Counted from the stretch's first letter, positions 16,903-24,793 are shown. The stretch is 64,000 nt of DNA from Pseudorhodoplanes sinuspersici (GCF_002119765.1 NZ_CP021112.1:3218501-3282500); one strand, 5' to 3'. Notes: generated by a model not told the origin, from the sequence alone. A program made the numbers and translations.

Positions 16903-17712
16903 CTAGCGATTGAAGTCGCCTTCAGTCAGCCAAGAGGTACCAGACAGATCGACTTTAAATCCTAGTTTCTTTAGCCGCTGGCCAAGCTCCTTGCGACTGG
17001 TCGCGGAGTTAGACAATCGGAGCATGTGCATTCCCGCAATGTCACTTATGGGTCGAGTATCGCCGACCTGAACGAGCAGCGTTTTTTTAGGGTGGCCGCC
17101 GAGAGCCAAGCCGGATTCAAAAATCACGTTCGGTCGAGCTTGGCCTTCAAGCTTCGCGGAGTCGCCTTTAGCTCTGTACTTTGTTTTGAGGCGCGCTTCC
17201 TCGTCCGGTGAAAACATCACAACGACGCCTTGAACCAGCCTCATCGCATTGTTTATAACTTTACGAACGTCGGGATTGGCTCCCTTCGCCTTTGCAATCG
17301 CCTGGCTCCACTCCAACGGGTTTAGGCCCATTGCGCGAAGAAGCGCAAACATCGCTTCATTAAGCTTGCTGTCTCGGCCATGAACGACGAAAAGGCTGTT
17401 GTTTTTTGCAGGCTTAACTTTCAGAGTCGGCAAAACTTTAGAAACAGGCGGGGCCGCACTAATCGCATTGTCTTCCGGCTCGGTCGAGATGGCAGAAACT
17501 GCGTGACCTCGCATCTCAGCACGGTCTTCCGCAGTGGCGTAGCGCGTAATGGCGATACCTAGCTTACGGGCTAACATCATCGAAGCCGCTCGCCGGGAGA
17601 TGAGTTGATCGTTGGCGATTTGCGCGATCAGGCGATTAACGTGACGATCAGAAACATTTCCGAGCTTTTTCTTGATCGCTGTACGTAACGGCTGAGGTAT
17701 CGCGTTGCTCAT
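16903..17712 (-). CDS. TIR-like (CAP12/Pycsar effector-type, PF10137-like) nucleotide-binding protein
   Basis: 269 residues. Residues about 1-70 are helical (RHVNRLIAQIANDQLI, then AASMMLARKLGIAI) and look like a small binding or adaptor module. A linker of about 35 residues follows. Residues about 105-265 form the TIR-like domain: LFVVHGRDSKLNEAM, then VVVMFSPDEEARL, then the hallmark RPNVIFESGLALGG, which holds the conserved glutamate, then TLLVQVGD and the GTSWLTEGDF end. Relatives are NAD-degrading or cyclic-nucleotide-responsive effectors of CBASS and Pycsar immunity. Its start overlaps the upstream helix-turn-helix gene by 4 bases (ATGA). Base composition is A/T-richer than its neighbours. 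No cyclase gene is adjacent, so activation must differ or be in trans. Confidence 0.85.
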   Translation of the reverse strand: MSNAIPQPLRTAIKKKLGNVSDRHVNRLIAQIANDQLISRRAASMMLARKLGIAITRYATAEDRAEMRGHAVSAISTEPEDNAISAAPPVSKVLPTLKVKPAKNNSLFVVHGRDSKLNEAMFALLRAMGLNPLEWSQAIAKAKGANPDVRKVINNAMRLVQGVVVMFSPDEEARLKTKYRAKGDSAKLEGQARPNVIFESGLALGGHPKKTLLVQVGDTRPISDIAGMHMLRLSNSATSRKELGQRLKKLGFKVDLSGTSWLTEGDFNR

Positions 17713-17951
17713 CCGCGCTTACTCTTCTTTCTCTTTGGTTTGTTATTGCGGAAGCGGATGCCTCGAACGGTGCTTTCGGTAATACCAAGCATTTGCGCCA
17801 CGTCACTGTCGTCAAACCCAGCCCCGGAAAGGACCAGCGCGGCTTCGTTAGTTTCGGTCTCTTTCGTGACATGAACCGCGAGAAGACGTGCGATCAACAT
17901 CAACGCGTCGGGCTTCTCAACTTGTGCGACGCTTTTTCTTTTTTTTGCCAC
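17709..17951 (-). CDS. Small helix-turn-helix protein (second gene of TIR-like operon)
   Basis: 80 residues. A Lys-rich start is followed by a helix (ALMLIARLLAVHVTKE) and a sigma region 4/LuxR-like helix-turn-helix (FDDSDVAQMLGITESTVRGIRFR, read here in two halves). It ends in a basic tail of mostly Lys/Arg. It starts at GTG 17951 with GGAG five bases upstream, inside the end of the preceding gene (35-base overlap), and its stop overlaps the TIR-like start by 4 bases. It could repress the operon or sense a nucleic-acid trigger. I know no characterised homologue. Confidence 0.72.
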   Translation of the reverse strand: MAKKRKSVAQVEKPDALMLIARLLAVHVTKETETNEAALVLSGAGFDDSDVAQMLGITESTVRGIRFRNNKPKRKKSKRG

Positions 17952-18195
17952 TCGAGCTCCTCTTGCGGATCTTCATAACCCTAACCGATTGAGCCGTGCT
18001 GCCTGCCGCCGCTGCTGCATCATCTTGTGATAGGCCTAAACCCATCAGAAACTTCACTTTTGCGAGGACACCAGACATCCTATCTGGATCGGCTTGCTCC
18101 GCCTGTTTAAGGCACAAGTAGGCAAGCGATTTTCCAATAACTGAAAGCCAAACATCGTTCGCTTCTTCTGGCACGTAAGCCTCTCCGCGAATCAT
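17917..18195 (-). CDS. Small helix-turn-helix-like protein (first gene of TIR-like operon)
   Basis: 92 residues. A helix (VWLSVIGKSLAYLCLKQAEQ) is followed by a segment like a helix-turn-helix (LMGLGLSQDDAAAAAGS, then TAQSVRVMKIRKR) and a Lys/Arg-rich tail. The layout parallels the next gene, suggesting paralogues. The ATG at 18195 has no spaced Shine-Dalgarno. A good promoter (18207-18236) would place transcription start within a few bases of it, consistent with a leaderless message. The product overlaps the next gene by 35 bases. Function unknown; probably DNA- or RNA-binding. Confidence 0.65.
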   Translation of the reverse strand: MIRGEAYVPEEANDVWLSVIGKSLAYLCLKQAEQADPDRMSGVLAKVKFLMGLGLSQDDAAAAAGSTAQSVRVMKIRKRSSSGKKKKKRRTS

Positions 18196-18206
18196 CCCAC
18201 AAAGGT

Positions 18207-18236
18207 ATTATCGCGATTCGCAATGGGGTCGTTCAA
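18207..18236 (-). promoter_or_regulatory. Predicted sigma-70-type promoter of the TIR-like operon
   Basis: On the reverse strand TTGAAC (18236-18231) and GATAAT (18212-18207) are separated by 18 bases, close to the -35/-10 consensus. The expected start is near base 18200, 4 to 6 bases before the ATG at 18195. The surrounding 18196-18445 gap shows no gene. Confidence 0.45.
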
Positions 18237-18445
18237 CTCAAAGATGATTCGGGGTGCTTATCCACGAGCCAATTTCAAAGTGTTCGTCGTAAAACACGGT
18301 TCGCTTGCGGTGCAGTGCGGTCATTGCGAGGCTCACATCGCCTTCCGCAGCGCTTGGTTCTCGGCTGCGCGCAGAAATGCACGTTATTGCAAGCGTTTCT
18401 TTGTTGCTTCATCCATGTCTTCAAACGCGGGAGTCTGTAGCGGAG

Positions 18446-19069
18446 TTAGAGTGCCTTATCTCGCTTATCGGCTTGCCACTTGCTAGCCAACTCCGCATGC
18501 CGATAACACGTCACCAGATGATCGTTCACCATCCCCACCGCCTGCATGAACGCATAGACGATGGTCGGGCCGACGAACTTGAATCCGCGGCTGGCAAGAT
18601 CTTTCGATATCGCGCGTGAGAGCGGCGTTTCGGCCGGGACCGACTTGATCGTCTTGAAGGTGTTGACCTTCGGCCGGCCGTCCATGTGGCTCCACAACAG
18701 ATCGGAAAAGCCGTCCGACTTTTCCATGATGTCGAGCCAGGAGCGCGCCGATAAAATCGTGCCTTCGATCTTCAGCCGGTTGCGGACGATGCCCGCATCC
18801 TGCATCAGCTTTTCGACCTTGCGCGGCGTGTAACGCGCGATCTTTTCCGGCTGGAAATCGTCGAAGGCTTTGCGGAAATTGTCGCGCTTGCGCAGGATCG
18901 TGATCCACGACAGGCCGGCCTGGAAGCCGTCGAGGATCAGCTTTTCGAACAGCGCGCGGTCGTCATATTCCGGCACGCCCCATTCGGTGTCATGATAGCT
19001 GACATAGAGCGGGTCTTCCTTCGGCCACGGGCAGCGATGCAGGCCGTCGACATGCGCAATCGCTTTCAT
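18446..19069 (-). CDS. tag: DNA-3-methyladenine glycosylase I
   Basis: A 207-residue base-excision enzyme that removes 3-methyladenine from alkylated DNA. Zinc ligands typical of Tag are seen: the early cysteine in RCPWP, the histidine in SYHDTEWG, and the late histidine and cysteine in NDHLVTCYRH. The helix-hairpin core with LFEKLILDGFQAGLSW holds the substrate-pocket residues. Length is normal (about 190 to 210). It starts 4 bases inside ygfZ (overlap 19066-19069), so the two are cotranscribed. Confidence 0.93.
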   Translation of the reverse strand: MKAIAHVDGLHRCPWPKEDPLYVSYHDTEWGVPEYDDRALFEKLILDGFQAGLSWITILRKRDNFRKAFDDFQPEKIARYTPRKVEKLMQDAGIVRNRLKIEGTILSARSWLDIMEKSDGFSDLLWSHMDGRPKVNTFKTIKSVPAETPLSRAISKDLASRGFKFVGPTIVYAFMQAVGMVNDHLVTCYRHAELASKWQADKRDKAL

Positions 19070-19953
19070 CCGGCGGTCTTCACTCTGGCAGCTGCGAGAA
19101 AATCGGCCACGGCGCTGTCGCGCAATGTCAGTGTGATGCCGCCGGCACTGAGCGGCGTGCCGGCATCGATCGCTTCCGCGACGCGGTCGACGCGCAGCAT
19201 GGCAAGCCCCTGCTTGCCGGCGGATGAGCCCATGGTGCCGACGGTCTTGTCGCCGGCCATCACCGCAATGCCGTCCTGAGCCGGATGTTCGTCGAACGCA
19301 ACGGCAACGACGCGGTTGCGCGCGGTGCCGCGATGCTCGACCCGCGACACCACTTCCTGACCGACATAGCAGCCCTTCTTGAAGTCGACGCCATTCAGCT
19401 TGTCGAGATCGGCATCGTGCGGAAACGTATCGCCATAGATGAAATCGACGCCGCCGCGCGGCACGCCCAGCGCAATGCGATGCGCGTCATAGTCCGATGC
19501 ATCGACCAGCGTCGCGCCGAGGTCGGCGACGGCTTCCGATGCGAGATCCGTCGGCACGATGGCGCGGAGGCCAAGCGCGGCGAGACGCGGGTCATGATAG
19601 ACGAGGCCGTAGTCGGTCGATCCGTCGCCGTCCCATGCCGCGAGAACAGAGAGGGTGTCGATGCTCTGGATCGTCACCTTGGCGCGCAGCTTGTAGAAAT
19701 TGAGCTTCTGCGCCAGCTCGTCGGCCAGGGCTTTGGGGCAATCGATGAAGAAGCCACCGCCTTCGTTGGCGCCGGCTTCGATCACGAAGAAGTCGGCGAT
19801 GATCTTGCCTTGCGGCGTCAACAGCGCGGCGTAGCGCGCATCGCCTGGCGCCAGCGTCTCAATATCGCCGGTCACAAGGTTGTGGAGAAACCCGCGCGCG
19901 GGTTCGCCCGTGACACGCAACACGCTGCGATCTGTGAGCAAAGCGGCTTTCAT
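19066..19953 (-). CDS. ygfZ: YgfZ/GcvT-family folate-binding protein
   Basis: About 295 residues; a tetrahydrofolate-dependent protein that supports repair or assembly of certain iron-sulfur enzymes. The diagnostic motif K-G-C-Y-x-G-Q-E is present (KKGCYVGQEVVSR) with the redox cysteine. The N-terminal GcvT-like domain has GFLHNLVTGDIE and LLTPQGKIIADF. I start at ATG 19953, giving MKAALLTDRSVL; the longer in-frame start at 20004 adds a non-conserved leader. It is divergent from the dihydroorotase gene and upstream of tag. Confidence 0.9.
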   Translation of the reverse strand: MKAALLTDRSVLRVTGEPARGFLHNLVTGDIETLAPGDARYAALLTPQGKIIADFFVIEAGANEGGGFFIDCPKALADELAQKLNFYKLRAKVTIQSIDTLSVLAAWDGDGSTDYGLVYHDPRLAALGLRAIVPTDLASEAVADLGATLVDASDYDAHRIALGVPRGGVDFIYGDTFPHDADLDKLNGVDFKKGCYVGQEVVSRVEHRGTARNRVVAVAFDEHPAQDGIAVMAGDKTVGTMGSSAGKQGLAMLRVDRVAEAIDAGTPLSAGGITLTLRDSAVADFLAAARVKTAG

Positions 19954-20124
19954 GGTGCTCTGAAACGGTTCCAAATATGATGTTCGCAGCGAACAGCCCT
20001 GCAAACGACGTTGTAAACGGCTCTTGCCAGAATTCCCGGTGAAACGTAAGGCGCTGACAGCACGGCCTCAAGGGCCGCAGACCGGGCATGACTTCGCGGC
20101 GGTAATTCCAGGATTTGGACGATC

Positions 20125-21459
20125 ATGGCACAGACCTTCGACACGATTTTCAAGGGCGGCATCGTCGTCAATCAGGATGGCGAGGGTGCGCGCGATATCG
20201 GCGTCAGGGATGGGCGTATCGCCGGGATCGGCGATCTGTCGAAAGCCTCCGCCGGCGAGACGGTCGATTGCCGGGGCCTGCATGTGTTGCCGGGCGTGAT
20301 CGATACGCAGGTGCATTTCCGCGAGCCGGGCGGCACCCACAAGGAAGATCTCGAATCGGGCTCGCGCAGTGCGGTGATGGGCGGCGTCACGGCGGTGTTC
20401 GAAATGCCCAATACCGATCCACTGACCATCACGCCCGAGGCTCTGGCCGACAAGGTGAAGCGCGGGCATCATCGCATGCATTGCGACTATGCCTTCTTCA
20501 TCGGCGGCACCTACGACAACTACAAGCACCTGCCGGAATGGGAGCGCCTGCCGGGCTGCGCCGGGGTGAAGGTGTTCATGGGCTCGTCCACCGGATCGCT
20601 GCTGGTCGAGAACGAGGAGGGGCTGCGCAACATCCTGAAAGTGATCCGCCGCCGTGCCTCATTCCATGCTGAGGACGAGGCGCGGCTGAACGAGCGCAAG
20701 AGTCTGCGGGTCGAGGGCGACCCGACGACGCACCCCATTTGGCGCGATCCGGTCGCGGCGATGATCGCGACCGAGCGGCTGGTCCGTACAGCGCGGGAAA
20801 CAGGGGCGAGGGTGCATGTTCTCCACGTCTCTACCGCCGAGGAAATGGACTTCTTGGAGCATTACAAGGACGTCGCCTCGGTCGAGGTGACGCCGCACCA
20901 TCTCACCATGGCGGCGCCGGAATGCTACCAAGTGCTTGGAACCAAAGCACAAATGAACCCGCCGGTGCGCGATGCGCAGCATCGGGCCGGGATCTGGCGG
21001 GGCCTGCAGCAGGGGGTGGTCGATATCCTCGGCTCCGATCATGCGCCGCATACTCTGGAAGAAAAATCAAAGGCTTATCCGGCAACGCCGTCGGGCATGA
21101 CCGGCGTCCAGACGCTGGTGCCGCTGATGCTGGACCACGTCAATGCCGGCCGTTTATCCCTCGCCCGATTCGTTGATTTATCCAGCGCCGGCCCGGCCCG
21201 GTTATTCAACATTGCCCGCAAGGGCCGCATTGCCGTGGGGTATGATGCCGACCTGACGGTGGTCGATCTGAAGCGACGGGAAACCATCACCGATCAATGG
21301 GTTGCCTCGAAGGCGGGCTGGACGCCCTATGACGGCATGACGGTGATTGGCTGGCCGGTCGGCACAGTTGTCCGCGGTCGCCGGGTGATGTGGGAGAACG
21401 AACTTATCACCCCGTCGCAGGGTGAGCGTGTGCGCTTTCTGGAAACGCTGTCGGCCTGA
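20125..21459 (+). CDS. pyrC: Dihydroorotase (class I)
   Basis: A 444-residue amidohydrolase catalysing cyclisation of N-carbamoyl-aspartate to dihydroorotate in pyrimidine synthesis. Metal-ligand motifs appear in order: DTQVHFREPG near residue 60, a histidine in ASFHAED, VLHVSTAEE, and the catalytic aspartate in LGSDHAPH. In place of the carboxylated lysine segment the sequence reads GVKVFMGSSTGS. Length suits class I (about 430 to 450). Divergent from ygfZ, with about 170 bases between the starts. Hydantoinase or allantoinase are less likely because of the EMPNTDP and HFREPG motifs. Confidence 0.88.
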   Translation: MAQTFDTIFKGGIVVNQDGEGARDIGVRDGRIAGIGDLSKASAGETVDCRGLHVLPGVIDTQVHFREPGGTHKEDLESGSRSAVMGGVTAVFEMPNTDPLTITPEALADKVKRGHHRMHCDYAFFIGGTYDNYKHLPEWERLPGCAGVKVFMGSSTGSLLVENEEGLRNILKVIRRRASFHAEDEARLNERKSLRVEGDPTTHPIWRDPVAAMIATERLVRTARETGARVHVLHVSTAEEMDFLEHYKDVASVEVTPHHLTMAAPECYQVLGTKAQMNPPVRDAQHRAGIWRGLQQGVVDILGSDHAPHTLEEKSKAYPATPSGMTGVQTLVPLMLDHVNAGRLSLARFVDLSSAGPARLFNIARKGRIAVGYDADLTVVDLKRRETITDQWVASKAGWTPYDGMTVIGWPVGTVVRGRRVMWENELITPSQGERVRFLETLSA

Positions 21460-21467
21460 TCGCGCCG

Positions 21468-21734
21468 TTACTGGCGCGACAGATCCAGGGAAAATTCGCC
21501 GTTGCGGATGCGGTCGGAGAGCCCTTCCGCGAACACCGCGGCGGCATCCTCGCCATAGGTCGAGACGAATTCGATCAGCGCCGCGAACAGGCAGGCCTGC
21601 GCCATGCAGTCGCCATCGATGCCGTCAAGACGCGCTTCCGCCCAGGCCTCGTGCACGTAGCCGAGCGCGACCTTTTTCTGCTCGTGATCCGCAATCGGCT
21701 CACGGGCCGAGTTCATGCGCGACAGACTGTTCAT
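21468..21734 (-). CDS. Small conserved hypothetical protein
   Basis: 88 residues, acidic and probably all-helical (VALGYVHEAWAEARLDGID, then QACLFAALIEFVSTYGEDAAAVF). No signal peptide, no cysteine-rich motif and no known domain recognised. It is convergent with dihydroorotase, 8 bases from its stop. Codon use resembles the neighbours, which supports a real gene. A second in-frame ATG at 21716 would shorten it by six residues. Confidence 0.62.
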   Translation of the reverse strand: MNSLSRMNSAREPIADHEQKKVALGYVHEAWAEARLDGIDGDCMAQACLFAALIEFVSTYGEDAAAVFAEGLSDRIRNGEFSLDLSRQ

Positions 21735-21856
21735 GCTGAATTATTTCCCGCGCGTTTCCGCGCCCCAGGCGAGAAGAGCCCCGACGTTAGCATGGGAGGC
21801 GGCGCAGCAAACCCCCGTCTTTAGGAAAGGTTAATGCGGGCCAAGAGAAGCCACTA

Positions 21857-22240
21857 CTAATTAGTATAGCGGGCGGTAATTTCGCGGGAGATCTTGGCGC
21901 CTTCGTCGAGATAGCGGCGGATGGCGATATCGGCAGCGTCCGTGCAGGTCCGGTAGGACTGCTGAAAACCGCTATAGCCGCGATTGAAGCTGGCCATCAG
22001 CTTGGTCTTACGCTCGGGCGCCGGGGCCTCGGCCTCGATCAGCGCCCGCATCTCATTTCGCCATTTCTGGCCGTCCTTCGCGCCGCAGAGCCCCCGAAGA
22101 TAGTGCAGGGCGCCCAGGATCTCGGAGAGCCGCTGCAATTCAGCCTCGAACGCCGCCCCGCTATCGATCGCGCGGGCCGGCACGGCGAGGGTGGTCGCCA
22201 TCAGCAGGATCAGGAGGAAGCGGCGCATCATAGTGGCCAA
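21857..22240 (-). CDS. TIGR02301-family secreted protein
   Basis: 127 residues with a clear signal peptide (basic start, LLILLMATTLAVPARA, cleavage after ARA). The mature part is helical with two cysteines (HYLRGLCG and YRTCTDAAD), likely disulfide-bonded in the periplasm. The LQRLSEILGALHYLRGLC region marks the TIGR02301 family found in Rhizobiales; function unknown. It shares direction with the Nudix gene upstream, 44 bases away, and may be in its transcript. Confidence 0.82.
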   Translation of the reverse strand: MATMMRRFLLILLMATTLAVPARAIDSGAAFEAELQRLSEILGALHYLRGLCGAKDGQKWRNEMRALIEAEAPAPERKTKLMASFNRGYSGFQQSYRTCTDAADIAIRRYLDEGAKISREITARYTN

Positions 22241-22284
22241 GGTATGCGCCGGTCATTTGGCGTCCGCAAGGCCTGGATTGTCGA

Positions 22285-22743
22285 TCAGCGGTGCAAGGCT
22301 GACGCGGGCTCAAACTGTTCCATCGCCTTGTCAATGATCTCCCGCAGACCGTCCGTGGTCTTCAGCCCGTCCAGTTCATGTGGAAACCGCCATTCCGCTT
22401 CCGCAATCTCCGTCGGGTCGGGAGTGGGTTCGCCGGCGATCCAGCGCGCGGCAAAGCAGAGGATGACGAAATGCCGCTTCACCCGGCCATCGGCAGCACG
22501 GGCGATCATTTCGCGGTAGCCAGCAGGCTCGAGCGGCTCGACCGTCATGCCGATCTCTTCACGCACCTCGCGGACGACCGCCTCGCGGACAGTCTCGCCC
22601 GTTTCGACCACGCCGCCTGGAAGGGTGTAGACGCCGGTGGCGACGCCCCCTCCACGCCGCACGATCATCACCTTACCGTCACGAATGATTGCGGCGCTGA
22701 CCGCAAGAAAAGGTCGCGTTGGATAAGTGCGGTCTTCTGACAT
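22285..22743 (-). CDS. Nudix hydrolase
   Basis: 152 residues. The complete Nudix box G-x5-E-x7-R-E-U-x-E-E-x-G-U is seen as GGVVETGETVREAVVREVREEIGM (given in family form; residues about 43-66). VRRGGGVATGVYTLPGG precedes it, a typical ADP-ribose/ADP-sugar pyrophosphatase-like arrangement. It would hydrolyse a nucleoside diphosphate derivative in the cytoplasm. Intact catalytic glutamates contrast with the degenerate Nudix domain at 14232-15197. Confidence 0.88.
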   Translation of the reverse strand: MSEDRTYPTRPFLAVSAAIIRDGKVMIVRRGGGVATGVYTLPGGVVETGETVREAVVREVREEIGMTVEPLEPAGYREMIARAADGRVKRHFVILCFAARWIAGEPTPDPTEIAEAEWRFPHELDGLKTTDGLREIIDKAMEQFEPASALHR

Positions 22744-22763
22744 GTCGCCGTCCCAATTTGCGC

Positions 22764-22877
22764 TAGAGCATGATGCCGAAAAGTGCGAAGCGGTTTTCGG
22801 ACGACATCATGCTCTAAAATATTAGAATCGATCACGTTTATGATTTTGGATCGCTTCGATCCAAAATCATCGTGATC
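22764..22877. repeat. CTAG-ended palindromic repeat, copy A
   Basis: Two consecutive hairpins: AGAGCATGATG (22765-22775) pairs with CATCATGCTCT (ends 22815), and GATCACG (from 22830) with CGTGATC (ends 22877), with an inner ATGATTTTGGATCG stem. Copies lie at 28832-28946 (inverted) and 58999-59115. This copy ends 13 bases before the SRAP start codon, so it forms part of that leader. Confidence 0.85.
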
Positions 22878-22890
22878 TATGAGGTAACGC

Positions 22891-23592
22891 ATGTGTGGAC
22901 GCTACTTCATTGTCATGACTCCCGCCACGATGCGGAAGCACTTCGGCTATCCTGAAATGCCGAACTTCCCGCCGCGCTACAATGTGGCGCCGACGCAACC
23001 GATTCCACTGGTGCGGATGTGGGAGGGACAGCGGCAATTCGTGCTGATGCGCTGGGGCCTGCTGCCGTCCTGGGTGAAAGACCCGAAGACATTCACGCTG
23101 TTGATCAACGCGCGCGGCGATACCGTCAATGAAAAGCCGGCTTTCAAAAATGCCATGAAGTATCGCCGGTGTCTGATACCGGCCGACGGGTTTTATGAGT
23201 GGAAACGCGATGGGGCGACCAAGCGACCCTATCTGATCCGCATGAAGGGTGGCGCGCCGTTCGTCTTTGCCGGCCTGTGGGAAACCTGGGTTGGACCGAA
23301 CGGGGAGGAGCTTGATACGGCGGCGATGATCACCACGGATGCCAATGCCGTGCTGGCACCGATCCACCATCGTATGCCGGTGATCCTGCCGCCGGACAAA
23401 TTCGAGATGTGGCTCGACTGCGCGAATGTCAGTCCAGCGGCCGCGGCCGCCCTGCTGGTGCCTGCGCCTGCTGCCGCGATGGAAGCATTCGAGATATCGC
23501 CGGCGGTCAATCGTGTTGCCAATGACGGGCCCGAAATTCAGCAGCCATACACGGCGCCGCAGAGCGCCGTACTGACATTGCCTTTCGGCTAA
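22891..23592 (+). CDS. yedK: SOS response-associated peptidase (SRAP, YedK/HMCES family)
   Basis: 233 residues. SRAP proteins form a stable covalent bond with abasic sites in single-stranded DNA through Cys2, shielding them at forks. All hallmarks are visible: MCGRY at the start (Cys2 after methionine removal), the RYNVAPTQ loop, NARGDTV, the glutamate in DGFYEWKR, and the histidine in HHRMPVIL. The C-terminal tail (from about residue 212, EIQQPY) is a low-complexity extension, and a related tail sequence recurs downstream at 23813. The leader contains palindromic repeat copy A. Confidence 0.92.
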   Translation: MCGRYFIVMTPATMRKHFGYPEMPNFPPRYNVAPTQPIPLVRMWEGQRQFVLMRWGLLPSWVKDPKTFTLLINARGDTVNEKPAFKNAMKYRRCLIPADGFYEWKRDGATKRPYLIRMKGGAPFVFAGLWETWVGPNGEELDTAAMITTDANAVLAPIHHRMPVILPPDKFEMWLDCANVSPAAAAALLVPAPAAAMEAFEISPAVNRVANDGPEIQQPYTAPQSAVLTLPFG

Positions 23593-23920
23593 TCTTCTAC
23601 AACGCCGCGATGAAGGGCATTGCATCGTGCCCACGGTGAATTGCGAATGCGCTCGATGAGGCGCGTATTCATAGGCTTATCGACTTAATCAATAACGACT
23701 TACAATTTGTTCTATCCAAGCTCTCCCTCTTACAGTGAGCGCAAGAGAGCATATTGGTAGCAATTTCTCCCGTTGTCCTAAACGCTGCCCTGCGTAGTTC
23801 ATATTGATGTGAATGAGCGGTCAGTATGATTCGGACGACGAACCGGAGATCCAGCAGCCATATGCTGCGGCGCAGAGTGTCGAACTGGCATCGCTGAAGC
23901 TTTCATCATTTTGGGTGCCA
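23593..23920 (+). other. Intergenic region with decayed coding remnant
   Basis: 328 bases between SRAP and the glyoxalase-like gene. The first 220 bases show no gene and are A/T-richer than average. The last part (23813-23880) is the SRAP-tail relic listed separately. Confidence 0.6.
23813..23880 (+). pseudogene. Relic of a second SRAP (yedK) 3' end
   Basis: The frame here reads EPEIQQPYAAAQSVEL, matching the SRAP tail GPEIQQPYTAPQSAVL at the end of the preceding gene. DNA identity is also obvious over about 45 bases. The frame stays open into the glyoxalase-like gene but carries none of its domain. The simplest reading is a tandem duplicate of yedK mostly deleted, leaving only its tail. Confidence 0.6.
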
Positions 23921-24790
23921 ATGACGAGTCCCGACATCGATAATATCAATCACGTTGGTATGGCGGTTCGTGATCTGAATGACACTGTCCGCCGTTTCGA
24001 GGCCATGGGCTTCCAGCTCACGCCCTATTCGCCGCATTCCGCGGCGTGGAAGCCGGGCGAAAGCGTCAAGCCGCTGGGTTCCGGCAACCGTTGCATCATG
24101 TTCGCCAACGATTATCTCGAAATCCTGGCGAGCGAAGATCCGAGACAGCCGGCCGCGCGCATCGCCAATTTCCTGAAACGGCATCAGGGTGCGCATATCA
24201 TCTGCTTCAACACCGAAAACCCTCAGTCAGTCGATCAGCGTTTGCATCAAGCCGGTATGGCGACGTCGGGCGTGATCCCGCTTCAGCGCGAGATCGACAC
24301 GCCGGACGGTGTGCAGACAGCGAAATTCGAGCGCGTGCAATTTGCACCGGAGCATTCGCCTGAGGGTTACATCCAGGCCGCGCGCCATCTCACGCCGCAA
24401 TACATCTATCAGCCGCGCTATATCACGCATCCCAATGGATGCACGCAATTGTCGCACACGTTCATCGTGACAGATGCGCTCGATGATTTCGCCCGGAAGT
24501 ATGAGCTTTACACGGGGCTGACGACGAACCGGCAGGACCATGCCTGCGTCTTCCGCTTTGCCTTGGGCACGCAATTGATCATCATCGATGCCAAGCATGC
24601 GTCTGAATGGTTGCCGGGCACGCTGTTTCCACCACTTCCTGCCATCGCCGGAGTGGCGTTCCGCTGTCCTAATCTTGCGGAGCAGCGAGTACGGCTGGCG
24701 GACAACGGGTTTGCCTTTGCCGAAGCGCAAGGCCGTCTTGTCGTTCCGGCGGAGCAGGCAAGTGGTGTGGCCGTTCTATTCGAGGAATAA
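23921..24790 (+). CDS. Glyoxalase/VOC-superfamily protein (Glyoxalase_3-like)
   Basis: About 289 residues. It opens with a VOC beta-alpha-beta module (NINHVGMAVRDLNDTVRRFEAMG) and has a second half starting SHTFIVTDALDDFARKYELYTGL, so two VOC repeats are likely. Metal-ligand candidates are the first His and a later Glu in the YLEILAS strand. I start at ATG 23921, because the open frame upstream is an SRAP-tail relic. It precedes a Bug gene by 3 bases, so the pair is probably an operon handling an organic acid. Lyase or dioxygenase activity is possible; the substrate is unknown. Confidence 0.8.
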   Translation: MTSPDIDNINHVGMAVRDLNDTVRRFEAMGFQLTPYSPHSAAWKPGESVKPLGSGNRCIMFANDYLEILASEDPRQPAARIANFLKRHQGAHIICFNTENPQSVDQRLHQAGMATSGVIPLQREIDTPDGVQTAKFERVQFAPEHSPEGYIQAARHLTPQYIYQPRYITHPNGCTQLSHTFIVTDALDDFARKYELYTGLTTNRQDHACVFRFALGTQLIIIDAKHASEWLPGTLFPPLPAIAGVAFRCPNLAEQRVRLADNGFAFAEAQGRLVVPAEQASGVAVLFEE

Positions 24791-24793
24791 GCG

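Noticed and set aside
18223-18486. 87-codon forward frame upstream of the TIR-like operon
   Set aside because: No ribosome site or recognisable content; it overlaps the predicted promoter and the end of tag.
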